Source: an uncultured Muribaculaceae bacterium (GTDB lineage Bacteria; Bacteroidota; Bacteroidia; Bacteroidales; Muribaculaceae). Taken from it: 64,000 nucleotides of DNA. This document shows positions 19,001-27,542 of this stretch, piece by piece. The notes under the pieces are model-generated. The model saw nothing but the letters and a program-made list of their open reading frames with translations. It was not told where the DNA came from and searched no databases. The stretch covers positions 1-64,000 of the forward strand of contig CAJTWL010000004.1 of NCBI GenBank assembly GCA_910579845.1. Reading direction: 5' to 3'. Position 1 is the first letter of the stretch. Each line of letters begins with the position of its first letter. Both the position numbers and the translations under genes were made by a program.

Positions 19001-19375
19001 ACTCCTGACAATACAGATGCATACTGGCCTAAGCCAAAAGGCGCACTCGCTTTGTCAAATCCGCGTGGTGCTTTGCGTACTCCGAATGACAGATATCTGC
19101 AGAATGCGGCATATTGCCGTCTGAAAACTCTCACTATAGACTATACAATCAACAAGAAGTGGTTGAGAAAAACTCCGATTACCAATCTCCGAGTGTATGT
19201 CTCAGGTGAAAATCTTTTCTATTGGTCTCCTTTGAAGAAACATGCCAGAAACATAGATCCTGAAATGATTACTCACGGCGATGCCGATTTCGGGACTACA
19301 GCCGGATCACATGGTGACAGCTATGGATATCCTATGACCAAGAATATTACAGTAGGCTTAAACATTTCCTTCTAA
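16091..19375 (+). CDS. SusC/RagA-type TonB-linked outer-membrane transporter, rusC-like
   Basis: 1094 aa. A signal peptide ends near ATATAQ. A carboxypeptidase-regulatory-like domain (~38-110) follows, then the TonB box region DEVIVVGYGTQ (~117-127), the plug (~130-250) and a large beta-barrel ending in aromatic Phe (NITVGLNISF), as needed for BAM assembly. There is no STN domain, so it should not signal to an anti-sigma factor; control would fall to the LacI regulator. With the SusD partner it forms a lidded importer for ribose-containing ligands (inferred). Confidence 0.95.
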   Translation: MNSKNFLKAIKESLLCGIFAVLTVFSVAATATAQTNYVTGTVTTSDGEPLPGVTVMVDGTKTGVVTDFDGNYKINADSGDNLVFSYVGFKKEKIKVGSNTRIDVKMGEDNSVLDEVIVVGYGTQRRRNILGAVENLSGKEIENRPNGYITRSLQGMVPGLNIQMNDGKPTRSASMQIRATTQSIGAGGAALCLVDGVEADLTAINPEDVESISVLKDASSTAVYGARGAFGVILVTTKKARKGKTQVDYSGSVSFISETKRPELVTDSWTWYNSFQESYYSAFHQYATSINNKFPISQSWIDEFTKRRTDPDNSYLDWAIDKNGEYQYYGAGTNWYDLLYKKSTTGTQHNLRVSGGGDVASYIVSARYFEQDGIYAVGDEKFRQINVRGKGTIQITPRLKLENNTDFVRRTYRQPVSGTPSFLVRRNLEHQGFPMAIPYNPDGSYTPAAVYTGYASMKENASYRNNFKFDIKNSTFLTYEILKKELIARADFSYLYNHSQQTDKWTPVTGVKSEVAKEVWPTNDYLNTTETQRQYYNGNVNLTWTPELNNDHDLTVVAGWQIEHQSNRVTYMSRDGFIMDDKPNYSLMTGTNYQVKDNGSIDWGFVGVFGRASYAYKSKYLAEISARYDGSSKFPTNQRWGFFPSASIGWRMNEESFMQNLTFLNNLKWRFSIGKAGNGNVAPYKYLELLSFSKSGVIIDGLQRTMTHVPGNKIPDNLTWETSSTINLGLDINVLDNRLNFVGDIYRKLTTDMFVVGAEIPAVAGYSAPYGNNADMATNGIELAIGWQDSFQLAGKPFNYSARLSYWDSVSKITKYTAKTNTLPSIYSNSYYEGMTIGEIWGYHVLGLFQSDEEAQDYGVKYQKKTFWSGDGGSWDAGDVKFADLNDDGIVDNGSNTLENHGDLKKIGNSAPRHHYGINLSANWNGIGLTVFFQGVGHRDWYPTAESGLFWGHYNRAYGYCLPWQVEDHWTPDNTDAYWPKPKGALALSNPRGALRTPNDRYLQNAAYCRLKTLTIDYTINKKWLRKTPITNLRVYVSGENLFYWSPLKKHARNIDPEMITHGDADFGTTAGSHGDSYGYPMTKNITVGLNISF

Positions 19376-19389
19376 TTTGATGAATCATC

Positions 19390-21201
19390 ATGAACAAGAT
19401 AATTAAAAAATCAGTATTATTACTTGGATTACTGGCACTCGGATCCTGTAACGATTATTTCAACGAAGAGCCGGTAGCTTCCACAACAAGAGATACTTTC
19501 TTTACGTCAGAGACCGCTCTTGAGACATATGCCAACGGACTCCTGAATTCTTATCTGCCAAGTGCGGCTACACTCGCATATGGTGATCAGATAAGCGACA
19601 TTGCCGTCGCAAAGCAGACAGACGGTTATCTTAGAGCAGGTCAGTATAGTGCGGCTCAGGCGACCAACTGGTCGAAAGGGAACTGGAGCCAACTTTATGA
19701 CGTGAACTATTACTTGAAATATATGCAGACTGCCAAAGGCAAGGTGAGTGATGCCATATTCAATCATTATCAGGGCGTAGGCCGTTTCTGGCGCGCATGG
19801 TTCTATTGGAATAAGGTGAAAACATTTGGTGATGTGCCTCTGTATACAGACGTTATCGAGCCAAATGACTACGATGCATTGTACAAGGGACGAGATTCAA
19901 GAGCAACAGTCATGAACCAGGTGCTCGAAGATCTGAATTATGCATGCGAGAACTGTTCAAAAGATGCGCAATTTGTTGATAAGAATGTGATAAACAAGTA
20001 TGTGGCGCTTGCTTTGAAAGCTCGTATATGCCTATATGAAGGTACGTTCCGCAAATATCACAATTTAGGCGATTATGAAGATTGGCTTGACGAGGCAATC
20101 AAGGCGGATGAAGAGTTGATGAATAACAGTCCTTATGATTTGCTTGAAGAGAAAGGTAATGAAGCAAAAGTTTATTCAAAACTCTTTTTGAGTGAGACTC
20201 CCCAGCGTAAGGAAGTGATTCTTCCGCGTGAATATAACAATGAGTTGAATTGCAAGCATGGAATCACTACATGGTATGCATCTCCAACAGCGGGTAACCG
20301 ACTCAGTGCAACAAAAGGATTCGTGAATATGTATCTTAATCTCGATGGCACGAGATTCACTGATAAGAAAGATTATAACAAGACAGAATTCAAGGATGAG
20401 TTCAAGAACCGGGACTGGCGTCTTTCCCAGTCGTTCTTGAATCCGGATTATGAAAAGGTGGTAAATGGAATCAAGACAAAGGATATCACAAAAACATTCC
20501 CTAATCTTGAGCAGCAGAACACTTGGTATCGTATCGCAAAATGGAGTCTCGCAGACAATTCTCTCGAGGGTGGAGACTGGAGCTATAATTCACTTCCGGT
20601 ATTTCGCTTTGCAGAGATTCTTCTCAATTATGCAGAGTCTAAGGCAGAACTTGGAGAAATGGATTCCAATGTCTGGGATATGACAATACGCCGTATCCGT
20701 GAACGGTCGGGAGTGAAAGGCGATGCTCCGGCTGTTGCCGATCCCTATCTCATTGCTTATTATACAAACGATCAGGATAATACATCAGTGACTGACAAGT
20801 GGATTCTTGAAGTCCGTCGCGAACGTACAATTGAACTTTTCATGGAGAATACCAGACGCGATGATCTTTGGAGATGGCGTCAGTGTCCGTTGATGGAACG
20901 TCCTTATGACGGCATCTATGTACCGCAGGTCGGTAAGGAGTTTGATCTTAATGGAGATGGCAAGAATGATATCTGCTTCTACTCCAAGAGTTTTCCAAAA
21001 CCGTCTAAAACTATTGCTGGGGTGACATATGTGGAAATCAAAGCCAAGGATGGCGACAAGGATGTGATATATGGTTTGAATGAGGATAATTGTATAGTAT
21101 ATCTGATTGATCGCGAATGGTTACCTCATATGTATTATTATCCTATTCCTCAGACTGCGATAAACATTAATCCAAATCTCGGTCAGAATCCAGGATGGTA
21201 G
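19390..21201 (+). CDS. SusD/RagB-type surface lipoprotein, rusD-like
   Basis: 603 aa. The lipobox LLALGSC marks a lipoprotein. The SusD family tetratricopeptide-like N-terminal half and the RagB/SusD C-terminal domain (PVFRFAEILLNYAESKAELG, WILEVRRERTIELFMEN) are recognisable. It caps the SusC barrel and binds ligand at the cell surface. It lies 14 nt after susC, the standard arrangement. A 165-nt gap with an inverted repeat follows. Confidence 0.95.
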   Translation: MNKIIKKSVLLLGLLALGSCNDYFNEEPVASTTRDTFFTSETALETYANGLLNSYLPSAATLAYGDQISDIAVAKQTDGYLRAGQYSAAQATNWSKGNWSQLYDVNYYLKYMQTAKGKVSDAIFNHYQGVGRFWRAWFYWNKVKTFGDVPLYTDVIEPNDYDALYKGRDSRATVMNQVLEDLNYACENCSKDAQFVDKNVINKYVALALKARICLYEGTFRKYHNLGDYEDWLDEAIKADEELMNNSPYDLLEEKGNEAKVYSKLFLSETPQRKEVILPREYNNELNCKHGITTWYASPTAGNRLSATKGFVNMYLNLDGTRFTDKKDYNKTEFKDEFKNRDWRLSQSFLNPDYEKVVNGIKTKDITKTFPNLEQQNTWYRIAKWSLADNSLEGGDWSYNSLPVFRFAEILLNYAESKAELGEMDSNVWDMTIRRIRERSGVKGDAPAVADPYLIAYYTNDQDNTSVTDKWILEVRRERTIELFMENTRRDDLWRWRQCPLMERPYDGIYVPQVGKEFDLNGDGKNDICFYSKSFPKPSKTIAGVTYVEIKAKDGDKDVIYGLNEDNCIVYLIDREWLPHMYYYPIPQTAININPNLGQNPGW

Positions 21202-21214
21202 GTAATTGATATAT

Positions 21215-21323
21215 TGAACCATAAAGTGTGCTGTTATGGGTTATTATTGTATTGTCAATAAGTTAGGTGCACTTATACTCTCTCTCAAAGCAGAAATATC
21301 TCAGAACAGCCACTTTATAGGTT
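21215..21323 (+). other. Intergenic inverted repeat after susD
   Basis: GAACCATAAAGTG (from 21215) and CACTTTATAGGTTC (to 21323) are complementary apart from one bulged base and can close a long stem-loop in the 165-nt gap between the SusD gene and the BACON lipoprotein gene. It may stabilise the susCD part of the mRNA or partly attenuate downstream genes. No T-run terminator and no promoter is evident. Confidence 0.4.
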
Positions 21324-21366
21324 CATTAATTCCAATGCCTGCATAATAATTTTAAATTTTTTCAAG

Positions 21367-23178
21367 ATGAAACTTAAAAGTATATATTCAATAATAGGAT
21401 TGACCTTATTAGTCGGTGGCTTATGGTCCTGCTCGGATAATGACGGGCTGAATGTGCTGAAACGTGATACAGATGCAATGCAGTTCAGCTACCTTAACGA
21501 AACCAAAAAGTTGCACATACTTACAAATGATAAATGGAGTATTGCCGCTAATAACGACTGGATCAGCTGTACTCCGTCAGAGGGAGTCGGTTCCGACAGA
21601 GAACAGATTATAGAAGTCTCTACTTTACAGAATGATGGTGCGGAAAGAGAAGGTTCATTGACTCTTACAGATGGAGTCAAACAATTAAACATTTCAGTGA
21701 CTCAGGAGGATGGCTTTTTCTATTTTGGAAAACCTGTGATGCCCGAAGCTTTAATACACAAGACCAATATAAGCGGTACAAAAATAGAGATTCCGTATTT
21801 TAAGGCTAAACCCGGTTATAAAGTTTCGGCAACATGCGAATTGACTCTTGATGATATGCCTTGTCCCGAAATTACGGCTGACGCTGTCAGAGACAAAGAA
21901 CTTACAGTGGGCAGTGGTGTTGTGACTCTATATCTTAACGGAGATGCAACAACCAAAGGCGATTTGAAAGCACTCATTAAACTCACGGTTAATGGTGAAA
22001 CCTATGATATGGAGGCGTCATCAAGGATACGTGCAGAGAAAGAGCTCACTGTGACTGTATTTAAACTCCTACCCAAACTGGTTGTTATTGACTGGGGTAA
22101 ATATGAAAAAGGAACCGGTACAAACGGTGATAATGGAAATGCGCGTGATTTCGATTTCGAACTTGCTTACGAGAAAGATGGTCCTGCTATCCGCAAGAGT
22201 GTTTCATCTAAATCGAACTGGTTGGTTGCCAATATGTTTTGGGGTGAGAACAGGTTTGTCTACGGTAACCTTAAACCTGATACAGACTATTGGTTCAGAA
22301 TTGTGGAAAAGAATATCGGTCCAAACAAAAATGAGACTTCCGATGTGACATATCTTAGATTCCACACACCTGTAGAACCGCCTCTACCTGCCAATACAGT
22401 ACTGTATAACGATTTCGATCATTTCTGTATTAAAGGAAGCGCGATATATCGTGCATTCGGTATAGCTGTAAGCAATGCCAATGTAGGAAAGAATTTCGAT
22501 CCTGACGATAATGACTGCTTCCTTGCAAACAAAGGTATATGTACACCTCCTACTACAATGGATCCGCTCCATGACCAACGTAATAATGCCTCACATGCCT
22601 TGAACTTCAAACAATGTCCGAAAGTATGGGCTCATTATTGGGAAACAGACAAGTATGGCACAGACGGAATCTCAAACCTTGACACATATCCCGGATGGTC
22701 ATGTTACTTTGCCCGTCAGAGTACAGGCGCTGTAATGCTTGGAGGCGCAACCACAAGCAATGCATACCTCGGAACCCCACGACTTACGTCTTTAGGCGAT
22801 ACTCCTACAGATATCACAGTGGTAGTCCACACTGCGGCTTACCATGAGCCATACCATTCATGGGAGGAGGATTGTCTGAAACACTATATCAAAGTAGATG
22901 GTCCCGGCAAGATCGTTGATGCAGGTGCTACAGCTGCCACCGAACTTCCGGCTACAGCTGAAATGAACAGTGACAAGAGTGTGGTAGTGGAGGTAAAACC
23001 AAACAAGATCGGTCCGAAAGAGGGATCAATCAATGACTATAATGTCACTACAGAACATGTAATTAAGATTACAGGTGCAACCAAGGACACACGAATCAAA
23101 GTGATGAATATGAATATCGGAGTCGGCGTAGCTCACGCCCGTCTTCTAATTGATGATATTCTGATTACAAAGAACTGA
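21367..23178 (+). CDS. BACON-domain surface lipoprotein in SusE position
   Basis: 603 aa. The lipobox ending LWSCSDND marks a lipoprotein. Residues ~35-115 form a BACON-like domain (WISCTPSEGVGSDREQ, then a strand pattern ending NISVTQEDG). A fibronectin-III-like segment (~215-325, with NLKPDTDYWFRIVEK) follows. The last ~270 residues look like a lectin/jelly-roll domain opening with LYNDFDHFCIKG. Such multi-Ig proteins next to SusCD bind glycans or nucleosides at the surface. There is no catalytic motif. It corresponds in position to rusE, but homology to it was not checked. Confidence 0.78.
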   Translation: MKLKSIYSIIGLTLLVGGLWSCSDNDGLNVLKRDTDAMQFSYLNETKKLHILTNDKWSIAANNDWISCTPSEGVGSDREQIIEVSTLQNDGAEREGSLTLTDGVKQLNISVTQEDGFFYFGKPVMPEALIHKTNISGTKIEIPYFKAKPGYKVSATCELTLDDMPCPEITADAVRDKELTVGSGVVTLYLNGDATTKGDLKALIKLTVNGETYDMEASSRIRAEKELTVTVFKLLPKLVVIDWGKYEKGTGTNGDNGNARDFDFELAYEKDGPAIRKSVSSKSNWLVANMFWGENRFVYGNLKPDTDYWFRIVEKNIGPNKNETSDVTYLRFHTPVEPPLPANTVLYNDFDHFCIKGSAIYRAFGIAVSNANVGKNFDPDDNDCFLANKGICTPPTTMDPLHDQRNNASHALNFKQCPKVWAHYWETDKYGTDGISNLDTYPGWSCYFARQSTGAVMLGGATTSNAYLGTPRLTSLGDTPTDITVVVHTAAYHEPYHSWEEDCLKHYIKVDGPGKIVDAGATAATELPATAEMNSDKSVVVEVKPNKIGPKEGSINDYNVTTEHVIKITGATKDTRIKVMNMNIGVGVAHARLLIDDILITKN

Positions 23179-23259
23179 TATTTTAAGGTTCTGCCGTCAC
23201 GTATTTTGCGACAGCAGAACCTTATTTTCCTTTATAATTATCTGAACACTTATTTAATA

Positions 23260-24417
23260 ATGAAAAAGATTATTTTGTGGGCTCTTGTTGTTATAGCCGC
23301 ATCATGCGGAGATCCAAAAGATGAACCTTCCGGTGGAGGTCAGGTTCCAGATGGGCCACAAACCCCGGACAAGACATCCACAGCCGGTTTCGATAAATAT
23401 ACAGAAGCGAATATTTACAGCCGTAACGTAAAATTAAAAATTTCACTTCCAATGCAGGGCTTTAGCTTGGATTCAGACGGGAGTATATGGTATACTCAGA
23501 CTGACGGCACGATAAAGCAGAATATGTATATCTCAAAAGGTAAGCCTAATAAAGGAACCGATCCTGTGAATGCAACATCTGAACTCATGACTCTGACATA
23601 TTGCGGACACGGTACAAATACTGCCATAGAAGAGGTTGGCAATGACCGGTATGTATGGGTAGGATGTTTCGGCTCCGCTAATTCAAGTGGACAATATTGG
23701 ACGGAAAAGCTGATCGGAAGAGTCAAGTTTGAACATGGAAAAACCAAAGCCACTGATGATTTTGACGAATATTATTATATCGGGAACCAAACCGATATGC
23801 ATCCTTCAATCGATGCGGAGCATGATTTGCTGACAATCAATTACGGCGGGCAGGGAACCGGTAATGAACGCTGTTTCGTGGTTTATAAACTTAGCGAGGC
23901 TAAAAATGCTCCAAAAACAGAAGTGGAGATTTCATGTACCAACGGTTTCCGGACAGGCAATGCCGCTTCTACAGACCAAACCTCCGTTATTGTGCGGGCG
24001 CGTGACCTTACCGCCATTAGTCCGGTTGCAAAACCTAAATTTTCAAAGCAGGGTTATGCCGCCTCGGGATCGACTTATTATTCCTGGCAAGGCTTTGACG
24101 TGAACGGTGACAGACTCTACTATACGGAGGGTAATGATAATTATGGCCTGACCGGTGGGTTCGGAACAAGTTCATATGCTTATGTAACCGTGTTTGACAT
24201 GGACGGGAAAGTGGTGGAGGAGCGTACCCAGATCAAAGCCATTGCAGATTCAGACTGGACTACAAAAATGGGTATGTCTGTATTCGGGACTTTCGAAAGT
24301 GAAGGCGTCAAAGTAAAAGGTGATAAAATATATCTTGGTTTTGGCGGACGCTACATCACTGATTCCAATACTACTTATTACCAGGATATATTGGTATATG
24401 ACAAACCCTCGAAATAA
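23260..24417 (+). CDS. Beta-propeller-like lipoprotein, paralogue 1
   Basis: 385 aa from the ATG at 23260; an 18-codon upstream extension has no better start. The lipobox VIAASCGDPKDE predicts a lipoprotein. The body has propeller-like spacing: MQGFSLDSDGSIWYTQ, GHGTNTAIEEVGNDRYVWVG, then WTEKLIGRVKFEHG. The GHG...AIE...YVW...GRVKF pattern recalls the helveticin J / teichoic-acid-C-like propeller proteins of Gram-positives. It is clearly paralogous to the protein at 26236-27348, and the two flank a glycosidase-like gene. Function is unknown; ligand binding is a guess. Confidence 0.65.
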   Translation: MKKIILWALVVIAASCGDPKDEPSGGGQVPDGPQTPDKTSTAGFDKYTEANIYSRNVKLKISLPMQGFSLDSDGSIWYTQTDGTIKQNMYISKGKPNKGTDPVNATSELMTLTYCGHGTNTAIEEVGNDRYVWVGCFGSANSSGQYWTEKLIGRVKFEHGKTKATDDFDEYYYIGNQTDMHPSIDAEHDLLTINYGGQGTGNERCFVVYKLSEAKNAPKTEVEISCTNGFRTGNAASTDQTSVIVRARDLTAISPVAKPKFSKQGYAASGSTYYSWQGFDVNGDRLYYTEGNDNYGLTGGFGTSSYAYVTVFDMDGKVVEERTQIKAIADSDWTTKMGMSVFGTFESEGVKVKGDKIYLGFGGRYITDSNTTYYQDILVYDKPSK

Positions 24418-24449
24418 TGCGTATAATCTTTCTATAGTTTCTATTTGAT

Positions 24450-26219
24450 ATGAAAATTGAGAGGAATTTTAAAAGAATATATCCGGTATTTGCTATTCTT
24501 ATGCTTTTTATATCCGGCAGCTTGAATATATCGGCAAAAGTCAGTGGATACAACGGGATCAGAATAGAGATTTCAGATAGCAAAGATACTCTTTTGCGAA
24601 ATGGCAGGGATCTTTTTATCCGTGTGGCTGAAGAGCACGCCGGTCGTAAACTTACTGATTCAAAAGGAAGAATCCTGACCATCAAGCTTGATCCCACCGA
24701 TGTGTCTTTGCTTGGAGAAGGATTCCGTATTTCCGACAAAGGTTCGGACTGTATCCGCATCTCAGCGGGAAATTCAAATGGAGTATTGTATGGACTTGGA
24801 AAATTGTTGCATGGTTCGCATTTTGAAAAGGGGCGCTTTGTGCCGGTGTTCAATGACGCACCGTTAATACCGGATAAAAAGGTACGTGGCATTTATCTGG
24901 CGACCCATTTTAACAACTTTTATCATGCTGCTCCGGAGGAGGAAGTAGTGCGTTATATTGAAGAATTGGCATTATGGGGATACAACCATCTGCAAGTTTG
25001 GTTTGATATGCACCACTTTACAGGTCCGGATGATCCTGCCGCGATAAAAATGCGTAAACGTCTGGCAACGTTTCTTCGGGCAGGTAAGAGAGTAGGTATG
25101 AAAGCCGGGTTGACAATGCTTGCCAATGAGGGCTATAGCACTACTCCGAAACATTTGCGAGCTCATAAAGTTGAATTTACAGATTTCTTCGGTGTGGAGA
25201 TTTGTCCGTCGACTCCTGGTGGAACAGAACTCATCATGCGTCAGGTTGAGGAGAATATAGACGCTTTTTCCGCTCTTGGTGTAAAAGTGGATCATATTCA
25301 GCTCTGGCCTTATGATCAAGGGGGATGTACATGTGAGAATTGTACCCCTTGGGGAGGAAACGGATATTTAAAAATCACACGAAAGCTGTCTGATTTGATA
25401 AAGAACAGATTACCTGACGTCGCTTTGACACTCTCTACATGGCTTTTTGATTTTAAGGAGCAAGACAAAGGAGAGTGGCGGGCTCTTGGTAATGCATTTT
25501 CCAATGAAGCACCATGGGTAAACTATATCATGGCTGATTCACACACTACTTTCCCCAGTTATCTTTCAAAAAATCCCGTACCCGGTGGACTCGGACTTCT
25601 CAATTTTCCGGAGATAAGCATGTGGGGGAATTTCCCTTGGGGTGGATACGGCGCCAATCCACAGCCGGAGCGTTTCCAGAAACTTTGGGATGATGTGGCG
25701 GATAGAGTTGATGGGGGATATCCATACTCGGAGGGTATTTATGAAGATGCCAATAAAGTAATGTATAGCCAATTCTATTGGGATAGAAATCGGAGAGCAA
25801 AAGATGCGCTTAAGGAGTATGTCTCCTTCGAATTCTCGCCTGTGTATGCCGACAGTATTATGAATGCCATTGAATTACTGGAGAAGAATTATGGTATGAG
25901 TTCTCACAAATGGGGAATAGGAAAGTACGATAGAATAAAGCTTAGTACTGCCGACAACGCTACAGATGAAGCAAAGCGCATTCTTGAAGATGTTGACAGA
26001 AAACTGCCTAAACATATAAGAGACAGTTGGCGTTGGAGGCTTTTGCTCCTCAGGTCACGTCTGGATTACAGTCTGCATAAAAATGACGGCAAGATTGACG
26101 CGGATGCCAATAAGGCTTTCGGTGAGGTGGAGAAAATCCAGCATCTGGAAAACGCTCATTTCTATGTTCATCCTCCTGTACGCTATGGCGAGGCGTATCC
26201 CATTGAAAAGATTCATTGA
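24450..26219 (+). CDS. Exported glycosidase-like protein (GH20/GH67-type N-domain plus TIM barrel)
   Basis: 589 aa with a signal peptide ending near LNISA-K. Residues ~20-140 have the alpha/beta pattern of the accessory N-terminal domain shared by GH20 and GH67 enzymes (SAGNSNGVLYGLGKLLHG). A TIM-barrel-like region starts at KVRGIYLATHFNNFYH (~150) and contains LWPYDQGGCTCENCTPWGG (~287-305), a Cys-rich conserved block seen in related secreted Bacteroidetes proteins. I cannot name the family or catalytic residues with certainty. In this operon it may free ribosyl- or glycan-linked sugars before uptake. It sits between two propeller paralogues. Confidence 0.6.
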   Translation: MKIERNFKRIYPVFAILMLFISGSLNISAKVSGYNGIRIEISDSKDTLLRNGRDLFIRVAEEHAGRKLTDSKGRILTIKLDPTDVSLLGEGFRISDKGSDCIRISAGNSNGVLYGLGKLLHGSHFEKGRFVPVFNDAPLIPDKKVRGIYLATHFNNFYHAAPEEEVVRYIEELALWGYNHLQVWFDMHHFTGPDDPAAIKMRKRLATFLRAGKRVGMKAGLTMLANEGYSTTPKHLRAHKVEFTDFFGVEICPSTPGGTELIMRQVEENIDAFSALGVKVDHIQLWPYDQGGCTCENCTPWGGNGYLKITRKLSDLIKNRLPDVALTLSTWLFDFKEQDKGEWRALGNAFSNEAPWVNYIMADSHTTFPSYLSKNPVPGGLGLLNFPEISMWGNFPWGGYGANPQPERFQKLWDDVADRVDGGYPYSEGIYEDANKVMYSQFYWDRNRRAKDALKEYVSFEFSPVYADSIMNAIELLEKNYGMSSHKWGIGKYDRIKLSTADNATDEAKRILEDVDRKLPKHIRDSWRWRLLLLRSRLDYSLHKNDGKIDADANKAFGEVEKIQHLENAHFYVHPPVRYGEAYPIEKIH

Positions 26220-26235
26220 TTAATCTGTTGAAGAT

Positions 26236-27348
26236 ATGAATAAAAGAAACATAATCGCAATATTGGCAGCATGTGCATCTATATCCTATATTTCTGCAGA
26301 ACAGACGTCGACCACAGGTATAGATAAATTTGACGAAACCAATATTTTCTGCCGCAACCATTGTCTTCCGGGAAATTACGTTATCCAGGGATTCAATCTT
26401 GACTCCGATGGTACCGTGTGGATGACTAATACGGGTCCGAGAGACAAGGTGGTTCTGACACACATAACCCCTGATTCATCAGCCGGACTTAAAACTGATA
26501 ACTTAGGCTATATGGTGTTTAATTACTTCGGACATGGTACCAATACTGCTATTGAAGAGGTAGGGGATGACCGCTATTTTTGGGTAGGGTGCTTTGGCTC
26601 TTCCAACAAGGAAGGCTTTTATTGGACAGAGAAATTGGTGGGAAGGGTCAAATTCGTGCCCGGAGACACCATTACTCCTGATAAATGCAATGAGTATTAT
26701 TATATTGGAGAATATGATAATATGCACCCTTCAATAGATAAGGAGAATGATCTGCTTACGATAAATTATTCGGATGCGGTAAATGGAGCATTCCGGTGTT
26801 TTGTAGTTTACCGTCTTAGTGACGCTCGAAATGCTCCGTTGAAAAATGTGACAATATCTTGTACGGATGCTTTTAAATCCGGAGATAAGCGTTCGTTGAA
26901 TATGACGGATGTCAATGTGACAGTTCGCGATCTGACTCAGATTATACCGATAGCTAGACCTAAGTTCCTCAAATCAGGGTATGGCAGTGCCGGTGATAAA
27001 TACTATGCATGGCAAGGTTATGATGTGCATGGTGACAGATTATATTATTGTGACGGTGGTGCTCATCTTGAAGGCAGGAAATATGATGTTCTGACCGGTC
27101 ATTCCAAAGCCTATGTTACAGTATTTGATCTTGAAGGAAATGTGGTTGAACCGCGCACTGAAATCAAAATAATCGGAGATCACGATTCATTGGTTAAACA
27201 TGATCTGTCTCATTTCTGGAGCATGGAAAGTGAAGGTGTCAAAATAGATGGCTCTGTAATGTATTTGGGATTTGGTGCAATAGGTGCGGATAAAACCAAT
27301 CCTCAGAGGCGTACAAATCATATTTTGAGATTTAATAAAGCAAAATAA
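26236..27348 (+). CDS. Beta-propeller-like exported protein, paralogue 2
   Basis: 370 aa. The N-terminus is a signal peptide (AILAACASISYISAEQ) without a convincing lipobox, unlike paralogue 1. Shared blocks with the 23260-24417 protein include QGFNLDSDGTVWMT, GHGTNTAIEEVGDDRYFWVGCFGS, WTEKLVGRVKF, EYYYIG, MHPSID and AWQGYDVHGDRLYY, so the two arose by duplication. It is the last gene of the operon, followed 34 nt later by a terminator. The propeller reading is inferred from repeated strand-like blocks. Function is unknown. Confidence 0.65.
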   Translation: MNKRNIIAILAACASISYISAEQTSTTGIDKFDETNIFCRNHCLPGNYVIQGFNLDSDGTVWMTNTGPRDKVVLTHITPDSSAGLKTDNLGYMVFNYFGHGTNTAIEEVGDDRYFWVGCFGSSNKEGFYWTEKLVGRVKFVPGDTITPDKCNEYYYIGEYDNMHPSIDKENDLLTINYSDAVNGAFRCFVVYRLSDARNAPLKNVTISCTDAFKSGDKRSLNMTDVNVTVRDLTQIIPIARPKFLKSGYGSAGDKYYAWQGYDVHGDRLYYCDGGAHLEGRKYDVLTGHSKAYVTVFDLEGNVVEPRTEIKIIGDHDSLVKHDLSHFWSMESEGVKIDGSVMYLGFGAIGADKTNPQRRTNHILRFNKAK

Positions 27349-27382
27349 GGGGTTAATTATCCTTCATCATGTTTACGGAAAG

Positions 27383-27414
27383 CGTCGGGGCAGTTTTCTC
27401 CCCGATGTTTTTTG
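27383..27414 (+). terminator. Terminator closing the rus-like operon
   Basis: CGTCGGGG (27383-27390) pairs with CCCCGATG (27400-27407, one G-U pair) and is followed by a six-T run. It defines the operon's 3' end. Confidence 0.85.
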
Positions 27415-27465
27415 TTAAAATTAGTTATAGATTGCGGTCGATTTTTCACTTGCAATCTTTTTTGT

Positions 27466-27473
27466 TAAATTTG
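27466..27473 (+). promoter_or_regulatory. -7 element of the sigma factor gene
   Basis: TAAATTTG at 27466-27473 is an exact -7 match, 70 nt before the ATG. No clear TTTG box is present at the expected distance. Confidence 0.5.
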
Positions 27474-27542
27474 TTGACGATTAAGGTCTTTTTCTATTTA
27501 AGCGCACCAAAATCGTCATTAAAATAACAACAACTGTCCTAT

